Origin: Methylorubrum rhodinum
GTDB taxonomy: Bacteria > Pseudomonadota > Alphaproteobacteria > Rhizobiales > Beijerinckiaceae
Reading direction: 5' to 3'
NCBI RefSeq assembly: GCF_014199935.1
Contig: NZ_JACHOP010000004.1
Coordinates: 248,001-312,000, forward strand
Length of the DNA stretch: 64,000 nucleotides
The notes beneath the pieces are model-generated. The model did not search any database, was not told the origin of the DNA, and saw only the letters and a list, made by a program, of their open reading frames with translations. Shown one piece after another: positions 37,453-47,400 of this stretch. A program made the translations under genes and the position numbers. Within the stretch, counting starts at the first letter, position 1. Every line of letters begins with the position of its first letter.

Positions 37453-38669
37453 GCCGACAGCACGGCGATCACCGCGAGGTTGGCGACGACGCCCCAGGTG
37501 ACCAGCAGCGGCAGGGCCGCGAAGGCCGCCGGGCGCGTCCCCCGCGCCATCAGCACGATCAGGATCGGCAGCCAGTCGAGGGCGTAGCGCTGGGTCGCGA
37601 TCTGCTCGGCGCCGTTCGAGTGGTAGAGCAGCGTGATCCCGGCGATGATCGCGATCACCGCGGCGCCCGCCGCGAACACCCGGTCGAGCTTGGCATAGAA
37701 GGCCAGGAGCACCCAGGGGCTCGCCACCAGCAGGGCCGTGCCGGCCTTGTCGAAGCCGGTCAGCGTGGTGAGGCTCGGGCCGCCGAACTCGAAGTGGATG
37801 CCCTGCAGGAACAGGTAGAGCGTGTTGAACAGCAGGTACTCGCGCGAGAACAGGCCGATCTCGCGGATGCGGTGCCAGATGAAGCTCGTCTGGTCCGGGT
37901 TGTGGATGAAGCCGTAGCCGGTCTCGGTCGGGCTGCCGAAGCGGGCATAATTGTAGGCGAAGTAGACCGTGAGCGCCGCCGCCACCGGAATGCCGGCCAG
38001 CAGCACCGGCTTCACCGCGCCGCGGAGGGCTTCCAGCAGGGGCCGTTCCCGCGGGAGGCAGAGGAACAGCAGGAACAAGGGATAAAAGATCGCCATCTGC
38101 CGGCACAGGAAGGCGAGGCCGACGAACAGGCCTGCGAGCGGCAGGGACTTCCGGCAGATCGCCGCCCACAGGCTCGCCGTCACCATCAGGAAGCCGACGG
38201 CTTGCGCGTAGAACCACACGCCGTCGGCGCGCAGCGTCACCTGATAGAGCGGGCTGGCGAAGGCCAAGGCCGCGACGAGCCACAGCGCGTCGGCCCGCGC
38301 CACGCCGAGCGCGCGCAGGATCGCGCGCCAAGCCAGCAGGCTCAACGCGCTCAGGGCGAGGCCGAGGAAGACGAAGCCCTTGAAGCCGGGAAAGCCGAAG
38401 AGCGCCACGAACGGCATCGCCACCAAAGCCGGCAGCGGCGGGAAGATCACGTAGGTGCGGCCCTGGTAGAGCGCGCAATCGATCTCCGGGCAGCTCTCGA
38501 TCCAGAGCCGGCCGTGCAGGAAGGCGTCGGCGAGCGCGCCGTGCGAGTTGAGCCCGGTATCTTTCAGGCCGGCGCGCAGCAGGAGCAGCGCTAGCAGGGC
38601 GGCGCCCGCGAGCGCGGTCACCACCGCCAGCACCCGGTCGCGCCGCGCCTCGAATCCGTGTCCCGTCAT
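37440..38669 (-). CDS. Polytopic GT-C/PMT-like glycosyltransferase family protein
   Basis: 409 residues with about ten membrane helices. A periplasmic first loop after helix 1 holds GLNSHGALADAFLHGRLW and TYVIFPPLPALVAMPF, a layout like ArnT/PMT-type lipid-linked glycosyltransferases and related DUF2142 or GT-87-like proteins, though the catalytic acidic pair is not clear to me. Its tail-to-tail overlap with GtrA and closeness to the UbiA fusion suggest a role using the same polyprenyl-phosphate sugar. Acceptor unknown. Confidence 0.7.
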   Translation of the reverse strand: MTGHGFEARRDRVLAVVTALAGAALLALLLLRAGLKDTGLNSHGALADAFLHGRLWIESCPEIDCALYQGRTYVIFPPLPALVAMPFVALFGFPGFKGFVFLGLALSALSLLAWRAILRALGVARADALWLVAALAFASPLYQVTLRADGVWFYAQAVGFLMVTASLWAAICRKSLPLAGLFVGLAFLCRQMAIFYPLFLLFLCLPRERPLLEALRGAVKPVLLAGIPVAAALTVYFAYNYARFGSPTETGYGFIHNPDQTSFIWHRIREIGLFSREYLLFNTLYLFLQGIHFEFGGPSLTTLTGFDKAGTALLVASPWVLLAFYAKLDRVFAAGAAVIAIIAGITLLYHSNGAEQIATQRYALDWLPILIVLMARGTRPAAFAALPLLVTWGVVANLAVIAVLSAYKV

Positions 38670-38795
38670 GGCCGCAGGCCGTCCCTCGCTCGCGAATCGC
38701 GGGGCTCAGCCTCCGGGAGGAATGGTTAAGGCGCGATTCACCTCGACCGGCCCGTTGGCCTGCGCGGATGGATCGCCCCGGCAAGCACCGAGACG

Positions 38796-38831
38796 AAAAA
38801 AAGCCCCACCGCGGGCGTTCCGCGGCGGGGC
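38796..38831 (-). terminator. Intrinsic terminator after the IalB-like gene
   Basis: On the minus strand: GCCCCGCCGCGG, short loop, CCGCGGTGGGGC, then seven T. One mismatch in the stem. Confidence 0.85.
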
Positions 38832-38857
38832 GATGGAGCCTGTCGGTGCCTTGAAGC

Positions 38858-39664
38858 TTACTTCGGCGCGGCGCTGGCGGCCGGGGCAGCCGGAGCCGGG
38901 GCGGCGCCCTGCTGCTGCTCCAGCTTCTTTCGCATGTCGTCGCTGCGCTTCTCCATCTCGGCCTGGAGCTTCTTCTGCTGCTCCTCCAGCACCTTCGGGT
39001 CGATCGCCGGGCCGTCGAAGGCCTTGCCGAAGCCGGTGAGCGGCACGGCGAAGACGACCTCGCGCTGGGTCTGGTTCTGCACCGAGACGTTGAGCGTCCC
39101 CCCCTTCTTGAAGGCGGCGAGCAGCTCGGGCGAGATGCTCGGGGCCTCGGCGAAGCAGCCGTTGGGGAAGCAGACGGCGAACTTGCCGGCGGTCGCCTCC
39201 TTGCCGTCGATGCTGAAGCGGATGCCCGGCGCCAGCATCAGGCCGAGCGGCAGGAGGAAGCGGACGACCTTCACCTCCTGCTTCACCGTCGCGTTCTTCA
39301 TGTCGTAGAGCGCGACCGCCATCACCGGCTGGCCGGAATCCGACACGAAGTCGCGGGTGGTGTAGCAGACGTCGGTGCCCGACCCGTTGTCCTTGCCGCA
39401 GACCTTGGTCCACTCGGGCTGGCTGGGCTCGGACTTGACGTTGATGATCTGCGGGCCGGTCTGCTGGGCCTGCTGCCCGGCGGGCGCCGCCGGCTGGGCC
39501 TGGGCGGGGGCGGGCGTCGGGGCGGGGGCCGCCGGCTTCTTGGCGGGCGCCTGGGCGAAAGCGGCCCCGCCCAGGCCGGCTCCGAGGCCCGCCATGGCGA
39601 GGAAGGCGGCCACGCGCAGCGGGCGCGCGGAATGCTTGGCCATGGAAGACTTGGCAAGGAACAT
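38858..39664 (-). CDS. Invasion-associated locus B (IalB)-like exported protein
   Basis: 268 residues from the ATG at 39662-39664 (another is 7 codons on). Signal peptide ending GGAAFAQA, a long Ala/Pro/Gln linker, then an IalB domain: WTKVCGKDNGSGTDVCYTTRD with paired Cys, FLLPLGLMLAPGIRFSIDG, and CFPNGCFAEA. The C-terminal tail (residues about 215-268) is coiled-coil-like (KKLQAEMEKRSDDMRKKLEQ) and Ala-rich. IalB proteins aid invasion in Bartonella, but in free-living relatives the role is unknown. A terminator follows. Confidence 0.85.
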   Translation of the reverse strand: MFLAKSSMAKHSARPLRVAAFLAMAGLGAGLGGAAFAQAPAKKPAAPAPTPAPAQAQPAAPAGQQAQQTGPQIINVKSEPSQPEWTKVCGKDNGSGTDVCYTTRDFVSDSGQPVMAVALYDMKNATVKQEVKVVRFLLPLGLMLAPGIRFSIDGKEATAGKFAVCFPNGCFAEAPSISPELLAAFKKGGTLNVSVQNQTQREVVFAVPLTGFGKAFDGPAIDPKVLEEQQKKLQAEMEKRSDDMRKKLEQQQGAAPAPAAPAASAAPK

Positions 39665-39912
39665 CGGCGTTATGACCCCTTCAGCGGATGTCGCGTGGGA
39701 CGCGGCGCCTGTTTGCAGGTTGCGCACCGGTCTTGACGAAGAATGCGGCCCGCCCCGTCGGAGGATGAGCCCCCGGCGCGCCATGCGCACCCGGACGAGC
39801 GGGCGGTCTGCTTTCCCCTCGAATGCGGCGAAGGCATGACGCCTGCGCCGTACACGCCCAGGCCCGAGGGCTCAAGCGGGGGTGAGCGGGCGACCCCGCC
39901 TTCGCGCCGCCG

Positions 39913-41280
39913 TCAGAACATCCGGCCGTAGCGCGCGGTCTCCCAGGCGCCGACCGCATGGTGGTATTCGGCCCATTCGCGGCTCTTCGCCCGGACGAAG
40001 GCGCCGCGCAGGGCCGGCCCCAACGTCCGCCCCACGAGGGGATCGGCGGAAAACGCCTCCACCGCCTCGCGCAGGGTCTGCGGCAGGGGCGCGATGCCGC
40101 GGCGGCGGCGCTCGGCCGGATCGAGGGCGCCGAGATCGTCGGCGTTGGGCGGGCCGGGATCGATCCGCTCGCGCACGCCTTCCAACCCGGCGGCGAGCAT
40201 CAGCGCGGCGGCGAGATAGGGGTTCACCGCCCCGTCCGGGATGCGGTTCTCCAGGCGCCCGCCGCCGGTCGGCACCCGCAGGGCATTGATGCGGGCATTG
40301 CCGCCGTAGCTGTTGAAGGTCGGGGCCGGGCCGTGGATCGACGTCCCGTTCACGGAAGAGAGGCGCTTGTAGCTGTTCACCGTCGGGGCGAAGGCCGCGC
40401 ACAGCCCGCGCCCGTGCCGCAGCACCCCGCCGAGGAAGTGGATGCCGGTCTCACCGAGCCCGAGCCCGTGCGGGTCCTCCCCCGATCGGCCGGCGAAGGC
40501 GTTCTCGCCGGTGGCGAGGCGGCGCAGCGACAGGTTGAAGTGGGCGCCGTTGCCCGCCGCGTCGGCGAAGGGCTTGGGCATCGTCGTGGCGACCAGCCCC
40601 TCCTTCTCCGCGTAGTGCTTGATCATCGTCCGGAACAGGATCAGCCGGTCGCAGGCGGTCAGGGCGTCGGCGTAGCGGATGTTGAACTCGAACTGGCTCT
40701 GCCCGGATTCGTGGGAGACGGCCTCCAACCCCCAGCCCAGTTCCCGGATCGCGCCCGCGACCCCGTCGAGCCAGGAGCGGCCCGCCCGCAGCCCGCCGAG
40801 GTCGTAGCAGGGCAATTCGAGGCCGCCGGCCTGCGGCGGTTCGAGCGCGCCGTCCGCGCCCCGGCGCAGCAGCGACACCTCGCACTCGATGCCGAGGTCG
40901 CAGGCAAAGCCCATCGCCTCGGCCTCGGCGAGGACGGCCTTCAGGACGACGCGGGACGACATTGGGAACGGCTTGCCCTCGAACATGAGGTCGGCGGGCG
41001 CCCAGGCCCGGTCCGGCTCCCAGGGCAACCGGCTCAGGCGTGACAGGTCGGGGAGCGCCGTGGCCTCGTCCGTCTCCTGCCACGAGCCGAACCCCTCCAT
41101 CGAGAAGGCGGTGTGCCGCTCGGCTCCCGCCGCCCATTCGGGCAGCCGCTCCAGCGGGACGAGCTTGCCCTTCGGCAGACCGTGGAGATCGACGAAGGCC
41201 GCGACGAGGGTGCGGATGCCGCGCCCGCGCAGCTCGTCCTGAAGGGCGCGGAGGTCGGCGCCGGCCTCGTCGTCGGTCAT
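39913..41280 (-). CDS. Type III glutamine synthetase / gamma-glutamylmethylamide synthetase-like ligase
   Basis: 455 residues, full length. Glutamine synthetase fold: N-terminal beta-grasp (LVAAFVDLHGLPKGKLVPLE), then the catalytic domain with ECEVSLLR (metal Glu), SHESGQSQFEFN, MPKPFADAAGNGAHFNLSL (glutamate/ATP site) and NPYLAAALML. The MPKPF...GNGAHFN wording and short length match the GlnT/GmaS branch rather than GlnA. GmaS joins methylamine to glutamate in methylotrophs. No mgs (N-methylglutamate synthase) or mgd genes are adjacent, so the amine substrate is open. Confidence 0.85.
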   Translation of the reverse strand: MTDDEAGADLRALQDELRGRGIRTLVAAFVDLHGLPKGKLVPLERLPEWAAGAERHTAFSMEGFGSWQETDEATALPDLSRLSRLPWEPDRAWAPADLMFEGKPFPMSSRVVLKAVLAEAEAMGFACDLGIECEVSLLRRGADGALEPPQAGGLELPCYDLGGLRAGRSWLDGVAGAIRELGWGLEAVSHESGQSQFEFNIRYADALTACDRLILFRTMIKHYAEKEGLVATTMPKPFADAAGNGAHFNLSLRRLATGENAFAGRSGEDPHGLGLGETGIHFLGGVLRHGRGLCAAFAPTVNSYKRLSSVNGTSIHGPAPTFNSYGGNARINALRVPTGGGRLENRIPDGAVNPYLAAALMLAAGLEGVRERIDPGPPNADDLGALDPAERRRRGIAPLPQTLREAVEAFSADPLVGRTLGPALRGAFVRAKSREWAEYHHAVGAWETARYGRMF

Positions 41281-41338
41281 GCGGGGACATGTCTCGCGTT
41301 CGGGGCGGCGCCCGCCGCAGCGGGCGCCGGGGAGGGCG

Positions 41339-41932
41339 TCAATCCTTCACGACCACCTTCGTGCCGACCTTCACCCGGTCGTAGAGGTCGACCACGTCCT
41401 TGTTGGTCATGCGGATGCAGCCGGAGGAGACCGCCGCGCCCATGGTCTCGGGCTCGTTGGAGCCGTGGATGCGGTAGAGCGAGGAGCCGAGATACATGGC
41501 GCGCGCGCCGAGCGGGTTGTCCTGGCCGCCGGCCATGTAGCGCGGCAGGTCGGGGCGGCGGGCGAGCATCTGCGCCGGGGGGCGCCAATCCGGCCATTCC
41601 TTCTTGCCCGTGACCGTCTTGGTGCCCGACCACGAGAAGCCGCGACGCCCGACGCCGACGCCGTAGCGGATCGCCGCGCCGCCGCCGAGCACGTAGTAGA
41701 GCCGCCGCTGCGAGGTCGAGACCACGATGGTGCCGGGTCGCTCCTTGCCGGCATAGGCGACCGTCTCGCGGGGAATCGCCTGGGTCTTGAACACGTTGAT
41801 GAAGTCGGCGACCGGCCCGCTGTCGAGCAGGTCGGCGCGGGCGGGCTCGGCGGTGCCCATGGTGCCGGCAAGAGCCCCGCACAGACCCAGGGCCGCGGCG
41901 AGGCGCGGCAGTCGCGGATGACGGTTCGTCAC
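41339..41932 (-). CDS. L,D-transpeptidase, secreted
   Basis: 197 residues from a GTG at 41930-41932 with GGAGG upstream; the open frame continues upstream but without homology. Signal peptide (LAAALGLCGALAGTMGTAEP-type, cleaved near ARA). YkuD domain with RPGTIVVSTSQRRLYYVLG, HGSNEPETMG and the active-site SSGCIRM. Same family as the 16188 gene but without a lipobox, so soluble in the periplasm. It lies 58 bases beyond the start of the GS-like gene, on the same strand. Confidence 0.9.
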   Translation of the reverse strand: MTNRHPRLPRLAAALGLCGALAGTMGTAEPARADLLDSGPVADFINVFKTQAIPRETVAYAGKERPGTIVVSTSQRRLYYVLGGGAAIRYGVGVGRRGFSWSGTKTVTGKKEWPDWRPPAQMLARRPDLPRYMAGGQDNPLGARAMYLGSSLYRIHGSNEPETMGAAVSSGCIRMTNKDVVDLYDRVKVGTKVVVKD

Positions 41933-42136
41933 GTTCGAGTCCTCCTCGAAGGGTCGGCCCGGCGCGCTCCCGCGACCGGACCATGTCGGTTTCTGGGCCG
42001 GGGGAGGGGGCGGGAGAAAGGCGAAAGCGTTGCCGTTCGGCAACACCTGCGCCGAATGGGACGCCTCCCTGCGTGCCGGCGATGACAATCCGTTTACCGC
42101 TCCGGGCGATGCTGGGGCGGAAAGTTCGTATGAAAC

Positions 42137-42604
42137 ATGACGTTCTCGGAGATGAATCACCCCCCGGAAACCGGACCGGCCAGAATGTCGCAGTCGATTG
42201 AACGGAACGGTTTCCTCCCCCACACTCGTATTACCGTGACGCTTCTCAACCGCACTGCCCGTTCCGGCCGCGCCCAAGCAGGCCTCCCGACCCGCCTCGT
42301 CCTGTCCATCCTGGCCGGGCTGATGAGCCTGCTCGTCGTCGCCGGCCTGCCGACCGACGCGTCCTTTGCCGCGAGCCCGCTCCACGAGACCGCCTTCGAG
42401 CAGCGCCCGACCCGGGAGCCGGTCACGGGCCAGCGCCTCGACCGCGCCGCCCTCGATCTCGAGGAATCGGAGACGCATTGGCGCCTCGGCCCGATCGTGC
42501 CCGCTCCCGTGCCGGATGCGCTCGGCGCGAGCGGCCGGCCCTGCTCCGATGCCCGCCCCGACGGCACCGACCACCCGCGGCCCGAGCGCCCGCCCAGGGC
42601 CTGA
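42137..42604 (+). CDS. Hypothetical exported protein
   Basis: 155 residues from the first ATG; alternatives at 42185 (ATG) and about 42236 (GTG, giving a standard signal peptide). A hydrophobic stretch (LVLSILAGLMSLLVVAGLP) ending ASFAAS is followed by a low-complexity, Pro/Arg/Asp-rich mature region (ending PERPPRA). No family recognised and no clear ribosome site, so the gene call is tentative. The 312 bases from 42605 to 42916 that follow contain nothing else I can support apart from the leader of the efflux operon. Confidence 0.4.
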   Translation: MTFSEMNHPPETGPARMSQSIERNGFLPHTRITVTLLNRTARSGRAQAGLPTRLVLSILAGLMSLLVVAGLPTDASFAASPLHETAFEQRPTREPVTGQRLDRAALDLEESETHWRLGPIVPAPVPDALGASGRPCSDARPDGTDHPRPERPPRA

Positions 42605-42916
42605 GCCGGCGCGTCGCGGCGACGCATCGGGGCCGACGGTCTCCCCGCGCGTCGCGGGAATGCCAAACTTCGGCCCCAGGATGCGCCCGACCGTAAAGGC
42701 CCGCGCCCCGCGGCCGTCTTCCCCCTCGGATGCTCCGGCATCCGTCCGACGGGCCCCCGACGAGCGTTCCATCGCTCTGGCCCGGCGATTGCCAAGGCAC
42801 TTTCACGGCCCCTTCGGCCCCGTCCGGGGCGCGGCCGTGGTCCCTGACACGAGGCGGCCCCCGCTTGTCCGCGGGCGGCGGCACGCGTCGAGCGTATCGT
42901 GAGGAGCGACCCCATC

Positions 42917-44242
42917 GTGACGCCGTCCACCCAGACGCCCGAGACTCTCCCCGGCCCCGCCGGGTTCGAGACCGGGCGCCCCCGTTCCCGCTGGACCGTT
43001 TCGGCCACGCTGCTGGTCAGCGCCGTGATGGTCGCGGTCTCGGCCTGCAACGAGCAGAAGGCCGCCGCCCCGGTGCCGGGCCCGCCGCCCGAGGTCAGCG
43101 TCGTCAGCGTCAAGCCGCAGCCGATCCCCTATGTCCGCGACCTGCCCGGCCGCGTCGCGCCGATGCGCATCGCCGAGGTGCGCTCCCGCGTCTCCGGCCT
43201 CGTGGTCAGGCGCCTGTTCGAGCAGGGCAGCCAGGTCAACGAGGGCGACGTCCTCTACAAGATCGATCCGGCCCCCTATCAGGTCGAACTCGCCAGCGCC
43301 GAGGCGACGCTCGCCAACCGCGAGGCTGCCCTGGTGCTCGCCAACCAGCAGGCCGATCGCCTGGAGACGCTGCTCGCCCGCAACACCGCGAGCCAGGCGC
43401 AGTACGACACGGCGTTCGCCGGCAAGAAGCAGGCCGAGGCCGAGGTCGCCGGCGCCAAGGCGGCCCGCGACCGGGCCAAGCTCAACCTCTCGTGGACCGA
43501 CGTGCGCGCGCCGATCTCCGGCCGCATCGGCCGGGCGCTGCTGACCGAGGGCACCCTGATCGAGTCCGGCACGACCGGCGTGCTGGCGACGATCCAGCAG
43601 CTCGACCCGATCTACGTCGACATCACCCAGTCGGTCGGCGAGCTGAACAAGCTGCGCCGCGACATCGCCTCGGGCGAATTGTCGAAGCTCGCCCACGACA
43701 CCGCCAACGTCCACCTCATCATGGACGACGGCACGCTCTACGGCTCGGCCGGGCGCCTGCTGTTCTCCGACGTGACCGCCGACCCGAGCACCGGACAGGT
43801 GACCCTGCGCGTGCTGTTCCCCAACCCGCACGACGAGCTGTTTCCCGGCATGTATGTCCGTGCCCGGATCAAGCAGGGCATCGACTCCGACGCCATCGCG
43901 GTGCCGCAGCAGGCGATCCAGCGCTCCAACGACGGCAAGCCCGAGGTCTGGGTCGTCAAGGACGACGGCAAGGTCATGCTCCAGCCGGTCGAGGTCGGGC
44001 CCGTCGTGGGCGGCAACTGGCTGATCCGCGAGGGCCTGGAGCCCGGCCAGAAGGTCGTGGTCGAGGGCTTCCAGAAGATCGTCGCCGGCACCGAGGTGAA
44101 GGCCGTCCGCTGGAAGACCGAGGCCTCGCCCGACGCCGGCAAGCCGGTCGATGCCGACAGCCACGACACCGACGGTCGCGACAAGGAGGCCGCCACCGGC
44201 TCGGTCGCCCAGCCCATCGTCGCCCACCAGTTCCAGGACTGA
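42917..44242 (+). CDS. RND efflux periplasmic adaptor (AcrA/MexA family)
   Basis: 441 residues. The GTG at 42917 is preferred over the GTG at 42899 because GAGGAG lies 10 bases before it. Lipoprotein signal (VSAC). Domains: N-terminal beta-barrel/lipoyl parts (LPGRVAPMRIAEVRSRVSG and VNEGDVLYKIDPAPYQ), an alpha-hairpin coiled coil (residues about 110-175), then SWTDVRAPISGRIGRAL and the membrane-proximal domain. Adaptors bridge the inner membrane pump and the outer membrane channel. The permease gene follows after a repeat element. Confidence 0.94.
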   Translation: MTPSTQTPETLPGPAGFETGRPRSRWTVSATLLVSAVMVAVSACNEQKAAAPVPGPPPEVSVVSVKPQPIPYVRDLPGRVAPMRIAEVRSRVSGLVVRRLFEQGSQVNEGDVLYKIDPAPYQVELASAEATLANREAALVLANQQADRLETLLARNTASQAQYDTAFAGKKQAEAEVAGAKAARDRAKLNLSWTDVRAPISGRIGRALLTEGTLIESGTTGVLATIQQLDPIYVDITQSVGELNKLRRDIASGELSKLAHDTANVHLIMDDGTLYGSAGRLLFSDVTADPSTGQVTLRVLFPNPHDELFPGMYVRARIKQGIDSDAIAVPQQAIQRSNDGKPEVWVVKDDGKVMLQPVEVGPVVGGNWLIREGLEPGQKVVVEGFQKIVAGTEVKAVRWKTEASPDAGKPVDADSHDTDGRDKEAATGSVAQPIVAHQFQD

Positions 44243-44280
44243 TTTTTTCGGGATTTTCGGCCGATGACCTCCCACCCACT

Positions 44281-44394
44281 CCCCTCATCCTGAGGTGCTG
44301 AGCGTCAGCTCAGCCTCTAAGGAAGGCTCTAGGGATCGCCGAGCGAACTGGAGCCCGCCTTCGAGTCCGCTTCGCGGCACCGCAGGATGAGGGG
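44281..44394. repeat. Family D palindromic element, copy 1
   Basis: CCTCATCCTGAGGTGC at the left end and CGCAGGATGAGG at the right, with AGGGATCGC and GGAGCCCGCCTTCGAG inside. It is about 115 bases long, between the adaptor and permease genes. A direct-orientation partner follows the permease at 47777-47893. Confidence 0.75.
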
Positions 44395-44495
44395 GAGGGT
44401 GGGAGGAGGGATCGAGAAACCCTTCAGCGCCCGCGCCCTCGGCGGACCCACGGGTCCGCCGCTCCGACAGAAATCGACAGGACGCACCGAGCCCC

Positions 44496-47400
44496 ATGGC
44501 CCGCTTCTTCATCGACCGCCCGGTCTTCGCCTGGGTCGTCGCGCTGTTCATCCTCCTGGGCGGCGCGCTCTCGATCCCGAACCTGCCGATCGCGCAATAT
44601 CCGGTCATCGCGCCCCCCGCGATCGCGCTCTCGACCGCCTATCCGGGTGCCTCCGTGGAGAACCTCTACACGGGCACGACGCGCCTGATAGAGGACGAGC
44701 TGAACGGGGCGGCCAACATCCTGAGCTTCGAATCGGCCTCCGATTCCTTCGGCGTGGTCGAAATCACGGCGAGCTTCCAGCCCGGCACCGATCCGGGCTA
44801 CGCGGGCGTCGAGGTGCAGAACCGCCTCAAGCGCGTCGAGGCGCGTCTGCCCGCGGAGGTGCGCCAGCAGGGCATCCTCGTGGAGGAGGCCTCCGCGGCG
44901 ACGCTCAACATCATCACCCTGGTATCGACCGACGGGAAGACCGACGAGGTGGGACTCGGCGACTTCCTGATCCGCAACGTCATCAACGAGATCCGCCGCA
45001 TCCCCGGCGTCGGCCGCGCGACCCTCTACTCGACGGAGCGCAGCCTTCGCGTCTGGATCGATCCGGACAAGCTGCGCGGGCTCTCGCTCAACGCAGCCGA
45101 CGTCACCAAGGCGATCGAGAACCAGAACGTCCAGATCGCCTCGGGCGCGGTCGGCGCGCAGCCCTCGCCGGAGCGGCACGCGGTCAACTTCCCGATCATC
45201 GTCAAGGGTCAGATGACCGAGCCGGAGGCGTTCGGCGCCATCGTGCTGCGGGCCAACCCGGACGGCTCCAACGTGCGTCTGCGCGACGTCGCGCGGATCG
45301 AGCTCGGCGGCGAGGACTACAAGTTCACGACCCGCCTGAACGGCGGCCAAGCGGCGGGCATCTCGGTCACGCTCGCGCCCGACGGCAATGCCATCGAGAC
45401 CGCCAAGGCCATCCGGGCCAAGATGGTCGAGCTGTCCCAGTTCTTCCCCGACACCGTGAAGTGGGACATCCCCTACGACATCACCCCGGCGGTCGACGCC
45501 TCGATCGAGAAGGTGCTGCACACTCTCGTCGAGGCGGTGGTGCTGGTCTTCATCGTGATGTTCGTGTTCCTGCAGAACATCCGCTACACGCTGATCCCGA
45601 CCATCGTCGTGCCGATCGCCCTGTTCGGCACATGCACGGTCATGCTGCTCGCCGGCTTCTCCATCAACGTGCTGACGATGTTCGGCATGGTGCTGGCCAT
45701 CGGCATCCTCGTCGACGACGCCATCGTCGTCGTCGAGAACGTCGAGCGCATCATGAACGAGGAGGGGCTGCCGCCCAAGGAGGCCACCCGCAAGGCGATG
45801 AGCCAGATCACCGGCGCGATCATCGGCATCACCCTGGTGCTGGTGGCCGTGTTCATCCCGATGGCGTTCTTCCCCGGCTCGGTCGGCATCATCTACCGGC
45901 AGTTCTCGATCGCGATGGTGACCTCCATCGCCTTCTCGGCGCTGCTCGCGCTGACCCTGACGCCCGCGCTCTGCGCCACGCTGCTCAAACCCATCGAGAA
46001 GGGGCACGGCCACGCCAAGGGCGGTGTCTTCGGCTGGTTCAACCGCGTCGTCGATCGGGAGACCGCCCGCTACGGGCGGGGCGTGGCCGCCTTCATCGCC
46101 CGATCCGGCCGGGTGATGGCGATCTACCTCGTGCTGGTCGCGGGCGTCGGCTACGCCTTCATGCGCCTGCCCGAGGGCTTCCTGCCGCTGGAGGACCAGG
46201 GCTTCTTCACCGTCGACATCCAGACCCCGCCGGGCTCCTCCTTCAACCGCACGCTCGCCGCGGTGAAGAAGGTCGAGGAGCACCTGATGGCGCAGCCCGG
46301 CGTCGCGACCGTGACGATCATCAACGGCTACTCGTTCTCCGGCCAGGGCCAGATGACGAGCCAAGCCTTCGTGACGCTCAAGCCCTGGGGCGAGCGCGAC
46401 GCGGCGAACTCGGCGGCCAACCTCGTGGCAGGCACCAACAAGGCGCTCTCCGGCTACAGGGACGCAGTGATCCAGGCGCTGGAGCCGCCGCCGATCGACA
46501 ACCTCGGCAACGCCTCGGGCTTCTCCTTCCGCCTGCAGGACCGCGCCCAGAAGGGCTACTCGGCGCTGATGGCCGCGCAGGAGCAGTTGCTCTCGCTCGC
46601 CAAGAAGAGCCCCATTCTCAAGAACGTCTACGTCGAGGGCCTGCCGCCCGCGCCCCAGGCCGAACTCGTGATCGACCGCGAGAAGGCCGCCGCCCTCGGC
46701 GTCGGCTTCGAGGACATCAACAACTCGATCCAGGTCAATCTCGGCTCGGTCTACGTCAACGACTTCCCCAACCGGGGCAAGATGCAGCGCGTGATCGTGC
46801 AGTCCGAAGACATCCAGCGGCTCAACGCGTCGGACCTCCTGAACTACGCCGTCAAGAACAGCCAGGGCACGATGGTGCCGATGTCGTCCTTCGCCGACCT
46901 GAAATGGAGCGTCGGCCCGGCCCAGATCATCGGCTTCAACGGCTACCAGTCGGTCCGCATCACCGGCGAGCCGGCCCAGGGCTACACCACCGGCGACACG
47001 CTCAAGGAGATGGAGCGGCTGATGCAGCAATTGCCCAAGGGCTTCGGCTACGCCTGGACCGGCCAGTCGCTGCAGGAGAAGGAGGCGGGCAGCCAAGCCT
47101 CGCTGCTGCTGGCCCTCTCGGTGCTGATCGTGTTCCTGTGTCTGGCCGCGCTCTACGAGAGCTGGTCGATCCCGTTCTCGGTGCTGCTCGTGATCCCGCT
47201 CGGCGTGATCGGCTCGGTGGCGGCGGTGTATCTCCGCGGGATGCCCAACGACGTCTACTTCAAGATCGGCCTCATCACGATCATCGGCCTGTCGGCCAAG
47301 AACGCGATCCTGATCGTGGAATTCGCCCGCGACCTGTGGAAGCCCGGCACCAACATCGTCCAGGCGACGATCCAGGCCTCCACGCTCCGATTCCGCCCGA

